Source: Neisseriaceae bacterium | Lineage (GTDB): Bacteria > Pseudomonadota > Gammaproteobacteria > Burkholderiales > Neisseriaceae | Assembly: GCA_017446355.1 (NCBI GenBank) | Contig: JAFSQZ010000138.1 | Span: 1 to 15,553, forward strand | Direction: 5' to 3' | DNA: 15,553 nucleotides | Shown: positions 8,015 through 13,251 of the stretch, piece after piece | Layout: the number at the start of each line of letters is the position of its first letter | Numbering within the stretch: the first letter of the stretch is position 1 | Notes under the pieces: generated by a model | Told to the model about the DNA's origin: nothing | Databases searched by the model: none | What the model saw: only the letters and a program-made list of their open reading frames with translations | Translations under genes and position numbers: made by a program

Positions 8015-8031
8015 TTTCAGGCAGCCTGAAA
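8015..8031. repeat. DNA uptake sequence at the inner end of the left repeat arm
   Basis: TTTCAGGCAGCCTGAAA, 40 bases beyond the stop codon of the 263-residue gene. It marks the inner boundary of the left inverted arm and corresponds to the copy at 12574-12590. Confidence 0.85.
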
Positions 8032-8070
8032 TTTTAGCGGCGTTTTTATATATTGTTGATTTTATTAAAA

Positions 8071-8862
8071 CTATTCAGTCCATTTGCCAAAAATAGGCAA
8101 AGGCTCTTTAATATCAATCACGCCATTTGCTAAATCGCGTCCTTTTTCGTTTAAATCCACGTCTACACGGTTCAATAATGGATAGCCTTTCAATAAACCG
8201 TTTTCATTGTATTGATAGGGTTTAGGCGCGTTTAAATACGGTATTTGTGCGTTCAGGCTTAAATTCCACGTTAAACAAGTGATATTTGTGCGGTCTGGTA
8301 AATCAGCTAAATCATCGCTCACTGGTAAATCATCAAGGCTGCCTGAAAGTAAAAAATCATTACCACCAAAATGCCATTGAACAGGAAAACGATTGTGATT
8401 AAATCGCCCAAAATATAAGCGCATTTGTGAAGTCATTGCTTTTGCAGTTTCGCTTTCGTGTGCCATAAACGCCACTTGTACGCGTAAACTCACAAAATCC
8501 GTGCGCATTTTGTAATACTCGCCATTTTCCACCAGTTGCACAACTTGCTCATTAGCAAGCATATTGCCTTTTGTGGGGTCTATGGTGTCCATATCGCGCC
8601 CAAATGCAATAAGCATTACAGGCAAAGGCGAATGAATGCCTTTGTCGCTTTGTTTATTGCCAACTTGATGATATTTGTCCAATAGTTTTTTAACATCGTC
8701 CACCATACGGTCAGCGCAAATAATCACGCGTGTTTCTCGCGCCCTAGCTTGCCATATTTGCAAGGCTTTTGTAACAGGGATAATTTCATCAACACCGCGC
8801 CCAAAATGTTCAATAAACGCCTTTTTAATGGGCAATACGCGCCCTATATTGTCTTGTTGCAT
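8071..8862 (-). CDS. Probable phage virion-associated protein of unknown function (263 aa)
   Basis: Not recognised. The ORF is intact with an ATG start placed two bases after the stop of the preceding gene; a weak GCGAG within the end of that gene may serve as ribosome site, so translational coupling is likely. The protein is soluble, with no signal peptide or membrane segment. Visible parts: a basic N-terminal region (FIEHFGRGVDEIIPVTK), a central stretch MRTDFVSLRVQVAFMAHESE (about 120-140) and a C-terminal half rich in short turns with NLSLNAQIPYL. Mixed beta-type composition and position between terminase and capsid genes suggest a neck, tail-completion or baseplate component, which is inference only. 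A full 12-base uptake sequence lies within the gene (8336-8347), unusual for phage coding DNA. Confidence 0.7.
   Translation of the reverse strand: MQQDNIGRVLPIKKAFIEHFGRGVDEIIPVTKALQIWQARARETRVIICADRMVDDVKKLLDKYHQVGNKQSDKGIHSPLPVMLIAFGRDMDTIDPTKGNMLANEQVVQLVENGEYYKMRTDFVSLRVQVAFMAHESETAKAMTSQMRLYFGRFNHNRFPVQWHFGGNDFLLSGSLDDLPVSDDLADLPDRTNITCLTWNLSLNAQIPYLNAPKPYQYNENGLLKGYPLLNRVDVDLNEKGRDLANGVIDIKEPLPIFGKWTE
8336..8347 (+). repeat. Intragenic uptake sequence (Simonsiella form)
   Basis: AGGCTGCCTGAA, the full 12-mer, without a palindromic flank. It lies inside the 263-residue phage gene, so the gene sequence tolerates or has acquired a host uptake signal. Confidence 0.7.
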
Positions 8863-8864
8863 TT

Positions 8865-9344
8865 TTAAATCTCGCTTTCGTCAAAATTAAAATCCAGCTC
8901 CAACGGTTGCAAGTGATAAACTTGTAAGCGACTTTCAGGCATTTGCAAGGGCGATTGCACACTGGCAACTTGATAAGCTTTCGCAAAACCAGCCATTACC
9001 CAAATAACGCGGTCTTCTTTTTGTACCGTAAAATCATCGTCCAAGCTTTCAACATAAGCTGCCATATCTTCATCAGCATAATCCAGCCCATTTAACGCGT
9101 ATTCACTGCCTAAAATACGCCCTAAAAACAACATTTTGCCTTCGCCGATTTTTTGTAACTCGTATTCGCTTTCGTCTTCATCGGCAACAGAAACAAAACC
9201 GCCCAAAGTGCGCGGATTTTCGCCGTTCTCGTCTTCATCGCGTAAAAACGTTTTGCGATACACCCAAACATCAACAGCATTAGGGTGTCTTAAAACCATT
9301 AAACGGCTAGATTTACGAATGGCATCAGGTATTTGCGTTAACAT
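8865..9344 (-). CDS. Probable phage protein of unknown function (159 aa)
   Basis: Not recognised. It is acidic, with several Asp/Glu clusters (RDEDENGENP, SVADEDESEYE, LDFNFDESEI at the C-terminus) and no membrane segment or signal peptide. Its stop lies two bases before the ATG of the 263-residue gene, so the two are probably translated together and may work in one structure. The ATG at 9344 lacks a Shine-Dalgarno sequence: the bases before it are the T-run of a terminator hairpin. Met16 (MVLRHPNAVDVW) is an alternative start but also lacks a clear site. Size and place in a virion gene block would suit a head-tail joining or tail-terminator protein; this is a guess. Confidence 0.65.
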   Translation of the reverse strand: MLTQIPDAIRKSSRLMVLRHPNAVDVWVYRKTFLRDEDENGENPRTLGGFVSVADEDESEYELQKIGEGKMLFLGRILGSEYALNGLDYADEDMAAYVESLDDDFTVQKEDRVIWVMAGFAKAYQVASVQSPLQMPESRLQVYHLQPLELDFNFDESEI

Positions 9345-9349
9345 TTCAA

Positions 9350-9381
9350 TAAAAAAATCACACTAAAAAAACAGTGTGATT
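9350..9381 (-). terminator. Terminator-type hairpin immediately upstream of a start codon
   Basis: On the minus strand AATCACACT, loop GTTTTTTT, AGTGTGATT (perfect 9-bp stem, 9373-9381 with 9356-9364), then a T-run at 9351-9355. Only six bases separate the T-run from the ATG at 9344. No gene upstream on this strand ends here, so it is placed like an attenuator rather than an end-of-gene terminator. The plus strand has no T-run. Confidence 0.7.
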
Positions 9382-9387
9382 GTAGTA

Positions 9388-9403
9388 TTCAGGCTGCCTG
9401 AAA
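9388..9403. repeat. DNA uptake sequence
   Basis: TTCAGGCTGCCTGAAA, between the candidate promoter motif (9412-9425) and the leader hairpin of the gene starting at 9344. Confidence 0.8.
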
Positions 9404-9411
9404 GCGGTTTT

Positions 9412-9425
9412 TGTTCCTATTTTAA
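9412..9425 (-). promoter_or_regulatory. Candidate phage promoter motif shared with the capsid gene
   Basis: On the minus strand TTAAAATAGGAACA. The same 14 bases, with one change (T to C), occur at 12558-12571 before the capsid gene. TAAAAT could be a -10 box; no -35 is seen at 17 bases, so an activator may be needed. It ends 30 bases before the terminator-type hairpin upstream of the gene starting at 9344. Confidence 0.4.
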
Positions 9426-9437
9426 CTTTTTGATTAT

Positions 9438-9466
9438 TTGATGTTTTTTTAGTTGTTTGCTATAAT
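9438..9466 (+). promoter_or_regulatory. Sigma-70 promoter of a candidate small RNA
   Basis: -35 TTGATG (9438-9443), a 17-base spacer and a perfect -10 TATAAT (9461-9466) on the plus strand, against the direction of all phage genes nearby. Start expected near 9473. No ORF with a ribosome site follows before the terminator at 9561-9591. Confidence 0.65.
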
Positions 9467-9472
9467 GCAAAC

Positions 9473-9540
9473 ACTACACCTACCAAGCCTAACTGTTTTA
9501 ATGTTTTTAAACAGACTGCGTAACACGGTAGGTATTTTGT
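9473..9540 (+). ncRNA. Candidate structured small RNA (phage antisense type)
   Basis: The transcript predicted from the promoter at 9438-9466 folds into an outer 7-bp stem ACCTACC / GGTAGGT (9478-9484 with 9527-9533) enclosing a hairpin CTGTTT / AAACAG (9493-9498 with 9509-9514). A T-rich ATTTTGTTTT follows the outer stem, then an uptake sequence and a strong terminator (9561-9591). The transcript would be about 70 bases, or about 120 if it ends at the second terminator. It has no coding potential. Phage small RNAs of this size, such as the C4 antisense RNA of P1/P7, control antirepressor genes, and other genes here recall P1; membership in that family is a hypothesis not checked. It faces the DUF2335 gene tail to tail. 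Confidence 0.45.
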
Positions 9541-9557
9541 TTTCAGGCTGCCTGAAA
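9541..9557. repeat. DNA uptake sequence before a shared terminator
   Basis: TTTCAGGCTGCCTGAAA, three bases upstream of the terminator stem shared by the candidate small RNA and the DUF2335 gene. Confidence 0.85.
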
Positions 9558-9560
9558 ATA

Positions 9561-9594
9561 AAAAACCTTGCAAATTATTAGCAAGGTTTTTATT
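9561..9594 (-). terminator. Bidirectional terminator (DUF2335 gene and small RNA)
   Basis: Perfect 11-bp stem AAAAACCTTGC / GCAAGGTTTTT (9561-9571 with 9581-9591), 9-base loop, T-rich on both strands. On the minus strand the stem begins in the stop codon of the DUF2335 gene; on the plus strand it would end the small RNA. Confidence 0.85.
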
Positions 9595-9964
9595 TTTTAT
9601 TTAAAAAAGCAACTGCCAGTGTACCTATACACGTAACAGCAATAGTAATCGCCAAGCTTGTATATCCTTGTTTAGCAGTCCAAACAGAGCCAATCACGCC
9701 TAAAATACATATAGCAAAAGCCAACAAAATACCGCCTAAACGTTCAATAAAAGTAAACAAAATTATTATTGCTTCGTTTTTTATTCTACTATCAGCTTCT
9801 TTGGCAGTTTGTTCAATAATAAAGTCCACAATATCAGGTCTGAATTGTTGCAATCTTTCCAATGATGCAACATCTAAAATAGGGCTATCAGTTTGACTGT
9901 GTGAAACGCTTAACTCATTGCCTTGATTATTTCTAGCTTTTAACTGTGTATTCTTGCTTGCCAT
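9590..9964 (-). CDS. DUF2335-like two-helix membrane protein
   Basis: A 124-residue protein with a polar N-terminus, an amphipathic middle (LERLQQFRPDIVDFIIEQ, then a Lys/Arg/Glu-rich segment ending KNEA at about 64) and two membrane helices at about residues 77-95 and 101-121, ending LNKK. A helix ending in a proline turn, then a charged helix and a two-helix hairpin is the layout of DUF2335 membrane proteins found in prophages; I recognise it by pattern, not by search. Function unknown. The start overlaps the 65-residue gene by 32 bases in another frame, so coupling is likely; the site before the ATG is weak (AAGAAT). The pair forms its own unit with a promoter (10164-10192) and a terminator overlapping the stop, so it looks like cargo placed among virion genes. 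Confidence 0.7.
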   Translation of the reverse strand: MASKNTQLKARNNQGNELSVSHSQTDSPILDVASLERLQQFRPDIVDFIIEQTAKEADSRIKNEAIIILFTFIERLGGILLAFAICILGVIGSVWTAKQGYTSLAITIAVTCIGTLAVAFLNKK

Positions 9965-10130
9965 ATTCTTGTTTTATCTTGTTATTAAATCCTTGAATAA
10001 TCTGCTCTTTATCATTTTGCAACCGCGCAATATCTTTTGCAAATCCACTGCTTAAACTGGGATATGTTGAAACAGTGCCAATCGTTGCAAGTGCGGTAAA
10101 ACCTTGAAAAATGTTTTTAAGGTGTTTCAT
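9933..10130 (-). CDS. Small protein of unknown function paired with the DUF2335 gene (65 aa)
   Basis: Not recognised. MKHLKNIFQGFTALATIG, a polar Ser/Tyr/Pro-rich middle (YPSLSSGF) and a charged helical C-terminus (DIARLQNDKEQII, then NNKIKQEYGKQEY). The N-terminus is amphipathic rather than a clear signal peptide. An AGG lies about 9 bases before the ATG at 10130. It is first in a two-gene unit, with a 32-base overlap with the membrane-protein gene. Such an overlap between a small soluble and a small membrane protein would suit a lysogenic-conversion, exclusion or toxin-antitoxin pair, but nothing in the sequence decides between these. Confidence 0.6.
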   Translation of the reverse strand: MKHLKNIFQGFTALATIGTVSTYPSLSSGFAKDIARLQNDKEQIIQGFNNKIKQEYGKQEYTVKS

Positions 10131-10163
10131 ACGGATAGCCTAAATATTTTAAAACCTTTTTTT

Positions 10164-10192
10164 ATTTTATATAGCTAAATCAAACTATGCAA
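10164..10192 (-). promoter_or_regulatory. Promoter of the 65-aa/DUF2335 unit
   Basis: On the minus strand -35 TTGCAT (10187-10192), exactly 17 bases, -10 TAAAAT (10164-10169). The start would fall about 30 bases before the ATG at 10130. The -35 lies within the first of two 19-bp tandem repeats. Confidence 0.65.
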
Positions 10193-10212
10193 CCTAAATC
10201 AAACTATGCAAC
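10175..10212. repeat. 19-bp tandem repeat, candidate operator
   Basis: CTAAATCAAACTATGCAAC occurs twice with no gap and no mismatch (10175-10193, 10194-10212), followed by CTA, the first three bases of a third copy. One copy covers the spacer and -35 of the promoter at 10164-10192; the other lies just upstream. Two helical-turn-spaced identical sites at this place suggest binding of a repressor or activator; the second copy also repeats a TTGCAT box. Confidence 0.65.
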
Positions 10213-10262
10213 CTAGAAATTCAAATCTTTCACATTGATATTGTCTGAATTTACAGATATTT

Positions 10263-10760
10263 TTATTTACTCGGTTTTTGCGTCCGTTCGCCATCGCCGT
10301 CAATATGCGTGTGTTCTTGCATACTCACACCACCAGCCTTAACATCACCGCTAGCGTTTAATCCACCGTTTAACGCAATATTGCCTTTATGACTGGTTGC
10401 ACCTGTAATGTTAATGCTTGAAAACTCTATTTTCAAATTATTGCCCTTTAAAACCATTGAATTATCTGCCGACAATTCAATATTTGCGTGATGCCATTTG
10501 CGCCAGCCTGAAATATTGCCCTGTTCAGGATTGCGGTAGCCCATCACAATCGGATAGCGTGGGTCATCTGCTAAAAAGTCAATCCAAACGGTGTCCCCTG
10601 CTAAAATTTCAATCTCACTATGATTAAATTTATCGCCTAAACTGTACATTAAATCGCTTTCAGGCAGCAAAACATCGCCGTCCGTCATTCCTACCATTTC
10701 AATGCGTACTTTACGCGTTTGTGCGTTATATTCTTTAATCACTGCTGGATAAAGTGCCAT
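10263..10760 (-). CDS. Phage baseplate assembly/spike protein (gpV family)
   Basis: A 165-residue central spike of a contractile-tail baseplate, the part that pierces the outer membrane. N-terminal OB-fold (about 1-75: MALYPAVIKEYNAQTRKVRI... GDTVWIDFLADDPRYPIVMGY), then a repetitive beta-helix (about 93-145: NIELSADNSMVLKG, then IEFSSINITG, then NIALNGGLNASGDVKAGG), then the tip motif EHTHIDGDGE (149-158). Its HxH pair corresponds to the iron-binding spike tip of gpV-like proteins. An AAGGA lies 8 bases before the ATG. It follows the capsid gene, with a terminator-like hairpin between; with no promoter in the 30-base gap it is probably expressed by read-through at a lower level. Confidence 0.82.
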   Translation of the reverse strand: MALYPAVIKEYNAQTRKVRIEMVGMTDGDVLLPESDLMYSLGDKFNHSEIEILAGDTVWIDFLADDPRYPIVMGYRNPEQGNISGWRKWHHANIELSADNSMVLKGNNLKIEFSSINITGATSHKGNIALNGGLNASGDVKAGGVSMQEHTHIDGDGERTQKPSK

Positions 10761-10788
10761 TTTTCTGTCCTTTTGTTCAAAATAAATG

Positions 10789-10819
10789 AAAACCCCTTAA
10801 ACCCTTAGGCATAAGGGGC
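10789..10819 (-). terminator. Terminator between capsid and spike genes
   Basis: On the minus strand GCCCCTTA ... TAAGGGG (10812-10818 with 10793-10799), followed by TTTTC. It ends 29 bases before the spike ATG, so it would set a high capsid-to-spike ratio through partial termination. Confidence 0.65.
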
Positions 10820-10835
10820 TTTATCGGCTTGCGGA

Positions 10836-12467
10836 TTACAAGCCTGTTACAGCAACAATAGCTGCGCCCTGTGCTGCTTTAATGTATGGGTTAATTCGTG
10901 CTGCGCCAGCATAGAAATAACCTGCGCCCTCTGATAAATCATCTGCAACTTCTAATTTTAAGAAAGTTGGAGAAACCACGTCACCCAAAATATAAGGATT
11001 TAAACCAGTTTGTTCACTGCGTCCAATACATAACATTTCTAGGCTTGATGCGGTTTCGTTTACCAAGTTAGGCGCGAAATACACGTCAAATTGTCCAAAT
11101 AAGCGACCAATGCGGTAAATACCAACACGGCTAGACACACCACTAGGTTCAAAAATAGTGTTAGGCAATGCGGATAATTCTGCCTTACCTTTTGAGCCGA
11201 CATAAATCACGCCAACACCAAAAGCATTAGTGCGTTCTAACATTGATTGGTCCGCCTCTGTTAATTTAAACAACACATCAGCCCAAACATCAGCGCGTGA
11301 GCGTGCATCAAGGCGTGAAGTGCCACCCAAGTTTGCAGTGTGTACATAGTTTTTACCAACTTTATACATTGATTTCAACGCGTTATAGTGTTTTTCTGCT
11401 GCGTGTTGTTGTCGCATTGTCAACATTGCTTCCGAGCCAACATCTAAACGGATTTCACTGTTCCATTGCGTTTTAGCTTCTTGTGTGGCGCGGTAACGTG
11501 CGCTAGTGAACACAGCGCGTAAATCATAAGAGCGTGCAGTAGCAGTGATTACTGGGCGTTTATCGCGCATTGTATCGTGTTCATAGTTAATCAAACCAAC
11601 AACTTCAACTTCCACGCCATTAGGCAAACTTTCATCAAAATTAACAGCAACTTCACCAGTGGCAACGCTTACTGTACCAGTAAAGGTATATTCTTTATCT
11701 GCCAATTCAATGCTGCCTGAAAGCGGAGCGCGTGTATCAGCAACAGACGCATTCAAAGGTGCGCCACCTGCTGGTAAACCGTTCACCAAAACTTGTGTAG
11801 CCGATGGGATTAAAGGTGCGCCAGTATCATCACCATCAACATAAGTAATCAGTGCGGTAAACGCTTTTTTATCGCTAGATTGCGCTAATACAGTGCGTTC
11901 GTGCGACATAAACGGTTTACCTGAATAAATACCGTCTAAACTGTCATTCTTATTGTACGCGCCTGTTGTACTACCAGCTTCGTGATGTGCCACAATAATT
12001 TTGCCTGACAAACTATCAGACATAGGGATATAACCGCCAAATGGAATAGCTTCAATCACACCTTGATACAAAGCAATAGCTGCGCGAGTAGAAACAAGCG
12101 GTGCATCAGATTGAGAAATAGAAACAGCATCGTCAAAGGTTGCCCCAACACCAGCGCGATTTAACGCGGTTTGAGAAACACCATTTAACGCACAGCGCAC
12201 AGCATTATGCAAAATCGCGCCACTAGGTGCTTTACCGTGTAAATGTTTATATTCAGCGATTGCACTGTCAAGTGTTGCGGTTACCAAGTTTGCGCCAGTG
12301 TGAAAGCGAGAGTTTTTCGCATCTTTTTCAGCTGCGTCTGCCAATGCTTGCACTTCATCAGGTGCGTTCTGAAAACCTGCCACACTGTCAAAAGTTGCTT
12401 TATCGTTCAAAGCGTCTGCAAATTGTGCCATTTTGTCAAAAACGGCGTAAGATTTATCAATTGCCAT
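10836..12467 (-). CDS. Phage major capsid protein
   Basis: A 543-residue Ala-rich protein. I chose the ATG at 12467 (MAIDKSYAVFDK) because AAAGGAT lies 8 bases upstream; the longer reading from 12536 would translate through a terminator hairpin. The N-terminal 100 residues are helical and may be a scaffold-like or protease-removed region, which is inference. The C-terminal third shows the style of T4-type HK97-fold capsids: IGRLFGQFDVYFAPNLV, MLCIGRSEQTGLNPYILGDV and VVSPTFLKLEV resemble the gp23 GTFAG...VGYKG...APY region. P1 gp23 is of similar length. A middle beta-rich insert (about 250-310) may be a surface domain. A strong ribosome site, its own leader and a terminator after it fit a highly expressed gene. 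Another abundant virion protein is the alternative. Confidence 0.72.
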   Translation of the reverse strand: MAIDKSYAVFDKMAQFADALNDKATFDSVAGFQNAPDEVQALADAAEKDAKNSRFHTGANLVTATLDSAIAEYKHLHGKAPSGAILHNAVRCALNGVSQTALNRAGVGATFDDAVSISQSDAPLVSTRAAIALYQGVIEAIPFGGYIPMSDSLSGKIIVAHHEAGSTTGAYNKNDSLDGIYSGKPFMSHERTVLAQSSDKKAFTALITYVDGDDTGAPLIPSATQVLVNGLPAGGAPLNASVADTRAPLSGSIELADKEYTFTGTVSVATGEVAVNFDESLPNGVEVEVVGLINYEHDTMRDKRPVITATARSYDLRAVFTSARYRATQEAKTQWNSEIRLDVGSEAMLTMRQQHAAEKHYNALKSMYKVGKNYVHTANLGGTSRLDARSRADVWADVLFKLTEADQSMLERTNAFGVGVIYVGSKGKAELSALPNTIFEPSGVSSRVGIYRIGRLFGQFDVYFAPNLVNETASSLEMLCIGRSEQTGLNPYILGDVVSPTFLKLEVADDLSEGAGYFYAGAARINPYIKAAQGAAIVAVTGL

Positions 12468-12493
12468 TGATTTTATCCTTTCTTTGTTATAAC

Positions 12494-12523
12494 AAAAAAA
12501 CGTGTTAGAAAAGCTAACACGTT
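12494..12523 (-). terminator. Leader hairpin with T-run before the capsid gene
   Basis: On the minus strand AACGTGTTAG, loop CTTTT, CTAACACGTT (perfect 10-bp stem, 12514-12523 with 12499-12508), then TTTTT (12494-12498). It ends 27 bases before the capsid ATG and no gene upstream stops here. Its stem sequence differs from that at 9350-9381, so the structure rather than a protein site is shared. Confidence 0.7.
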
Positions 12524-12557
12524 CATTTTTAAACATAAAAAGATAGATGTTTTTTGC

Positions 12558-12571
12558 TGTTCCTGTTTTAA
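12558..12571 (-). promoter_or_regulatory. Candidate phage promoter motif of the capsid unit
   Basis: On the minus strand TTAAAACAGGAACA, 13 of 14 bases identical to 9412-9425. It lies 34 bases before the leader hairpin, close to the 30 bases seen at the other site. TAAAAC would be a poor -10, so a phage factor may be required. Confidence 0.4.
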
Positions 12572-12573
12572 GC

Positions 12574-12590
12574 TTTCAGGCTGCCTGAAA
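12574..12590. repeat. DNA uptake sequence at the inner end of the right repeat arm
   Basis: TTTCAGGCTGCCTGAAA, directly upstream (minus strand) of the capsid promoter motif and the mirror partner of 8015-8031. Confidence 0.85.
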
Positions 12591-12625
12591 TATTTATTTA
12601 AAGCTGTTATTACGAAGAAAAAGCT

Positions 12626-12742
12626 GTCATTACGAAGTTTGACGAAGTCAAACTGTGGTAATCTCCCAAATGTTTCAGTAAGTCCAAAATAAAGAATTTC
12701 AATTTAAATGGAAAGATTGCCACGCCTACGGCTCGCAATGAC
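12626..12742. repeat. REP/BIME-like palindromic element E3 (mirror of E2)
   Basis: A 117-bp element in opposite orientation: starts GTCATTACGAAG, hairpin TTTGAC-GAA-GTCAAA, ends GGCTCGCAATGAC. It shares both loop hairpins with E2 (7884-7999). An extra half end, GCTGTTATTACGAAG (12604-12618), precedes it and looks like a slipped duplication of its terminus. Confidence 0.8.
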
Positions 12743-12757
12743 GGTGTGGTTTAGGGG

Positions 12758-12774
12758 TTTCAGGCAGCCTGAAA
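12758..12774. repeat. DNA uptake sequence between E3 and E4
   Basis: TTTCAGGCAGCCTGAAA in a gap whose reverse complement matches the gap between E1 and E2 almost base for base. Confidence 0.85.
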
Positions 12775-12789
12775 TATTTATTTCAACAC

Positions 12790-12904
12790 GTCATTACGAA
12801 GACCGCAACGCGGTCTGTGGTAATCCCCTAAATGTTTCAGTAACCCAAAATAAAGAATTTCAGTTTAAATAGGGAGATTGCCACGCCTTACGGCTCGCAA
12901 TGAC
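12790..12904. repeat. REP/BIME-like palindromic element E4 (mirror of E1)
   Basis: A 115-bp element with hairpins ACCGC-AAC-GCGGT and CCTTACGG, the pair carried by E1 in reverse complement; only a few differences are seen over the length. It ends the right inverted arm, since homology to the left side stops at its last GAC. Confidence 0.8.
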
Positions 12905-12916
12905 GTGAACTTTTGG

Positions 12917-12955
12917 GAGATTGCCACAGTTTGCTTTCGCAAACTTCGCAATGAC
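12917..12955. repeat. REP-like half-unit
   Basis: GAGATTGCCACAG, hairpin TTTGC-TTTC-GCAAA, CTTCGCAATGAC: one half-unit without its partner. The closing stem is GATTGC/GCAATGAC in G-C form while the inner stem differs from all others in the window. Confidence 0.7.
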
Positions 12956-13019
12956 GGTGTGGTTTAGGGGTTTCAGTTTAAAATGACGGTAGGAGTTTCG
13001 GCGGTGTTGTTGTTTGTTT

Positions 13020-13036
13020 TTTCAGGCAGCCTGAAA
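13020..13036. repeat. DNA uptake sequence
   Basis: TTTCAGGCAGCCTGAAA. It starts the second copy of the 75-bp direct repeat (13019-13093, against 7693-7767). Confidence 0.85.
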
Positions 13037-13047
13037 TAAAAAACAGC

Positions 13048-13076
13048 GTCATTGCGAGCCGTAGGCGTGGCAATCT
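13048..13076. repeat. REP-like half-unit (in direct repeat)
   Basis: GTCATTGCGAGCC, GTA loop, GGCGTGGCAATC: left half of an E1-type element. The following TTGCCATTTAAACTGAAA also matches E1, then jumps to CCCTAAAATCACACC, which resembles the gap between E1 and E2, so the right half of E1 is deleted here. Confidence 0.7.
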
Positions 13077-13108
13077 TGCCATTTAAACTGAAACCCTAAA
13101 ATCACACC

Positions 13109-13145
13109 GTCGTTGCGAGCGAGCAAAGCGAGCGTGGCAATCTCC
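13109..13145. repeat. REP-like half-unit, variant loop
   Basis: GTCGTTGCGAGCGAGC AAA GCGAGCGTGGCAATCTCC. The closing GTTGC/GCAAT pair is kept, but the inner part is a GCGAGC direct repeat instead of an inverted one. Last unit of the right-hand cluster. Confidence 0.6.
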
Positions 13146-13188
13146 TTGCTATACATTGCCATCTCGTTGTAAAAATAAATAAACACAA

Positions 13189-13219
13189 AAAAGCACGCTC
13201 AAATTTTTAGCGTGCTTTT
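13189..13219 (-). terminator. Terminator after the acidic-protein gene
   Basis: Perfect 11-bp stem AAAAGCACGCT / AGCGTGCTTTT (13189-13199 with 13209-13219), 9-base loop, T-runs on both sides. It lies 33 bases past the stop codon at 13252. Confidence 0.85.
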
Positions 13220-13251
13220 CTTTTTAATTGCCGTCCCAGCTTTCGCCTAAA

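Noticed and set aside
9356..9381. Operator or activator site like the inverted repeat of P1 late promoters
   Set aside because: Its sequence differs from the hairpin before the capsid gene, no good -10 lies at the expected distance, and both have T-runs as in terminators.
12468..12536. Longer capsid start giving 23 extra residues (MFKNERVSFS...)
   Set aside because: The extension reads through the terminator-type hairpin and has no ribosome site, while the ATG at 12467 has AAAGGAT at the right distance.
7721..13145. CRISPR array
   Set aside because: The repeats are paired palindromic elements with near-identical spacers and uptake sequences between them, not short repeats with unique equal-length spacers.
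12574..13145. Correia-type element or insertion sequence remnant
   Set aside because: The Correia terminal motif is not seen and no transposase fragment is present; the unit plan is REP/BIME-like.
13221..13251. Extension of the acidic protein through a +1 frame to DLGESWDGN
   Set aside because: No slippery sequence was identified at the stop; kept only as a remark because the alternative end is also acidic.
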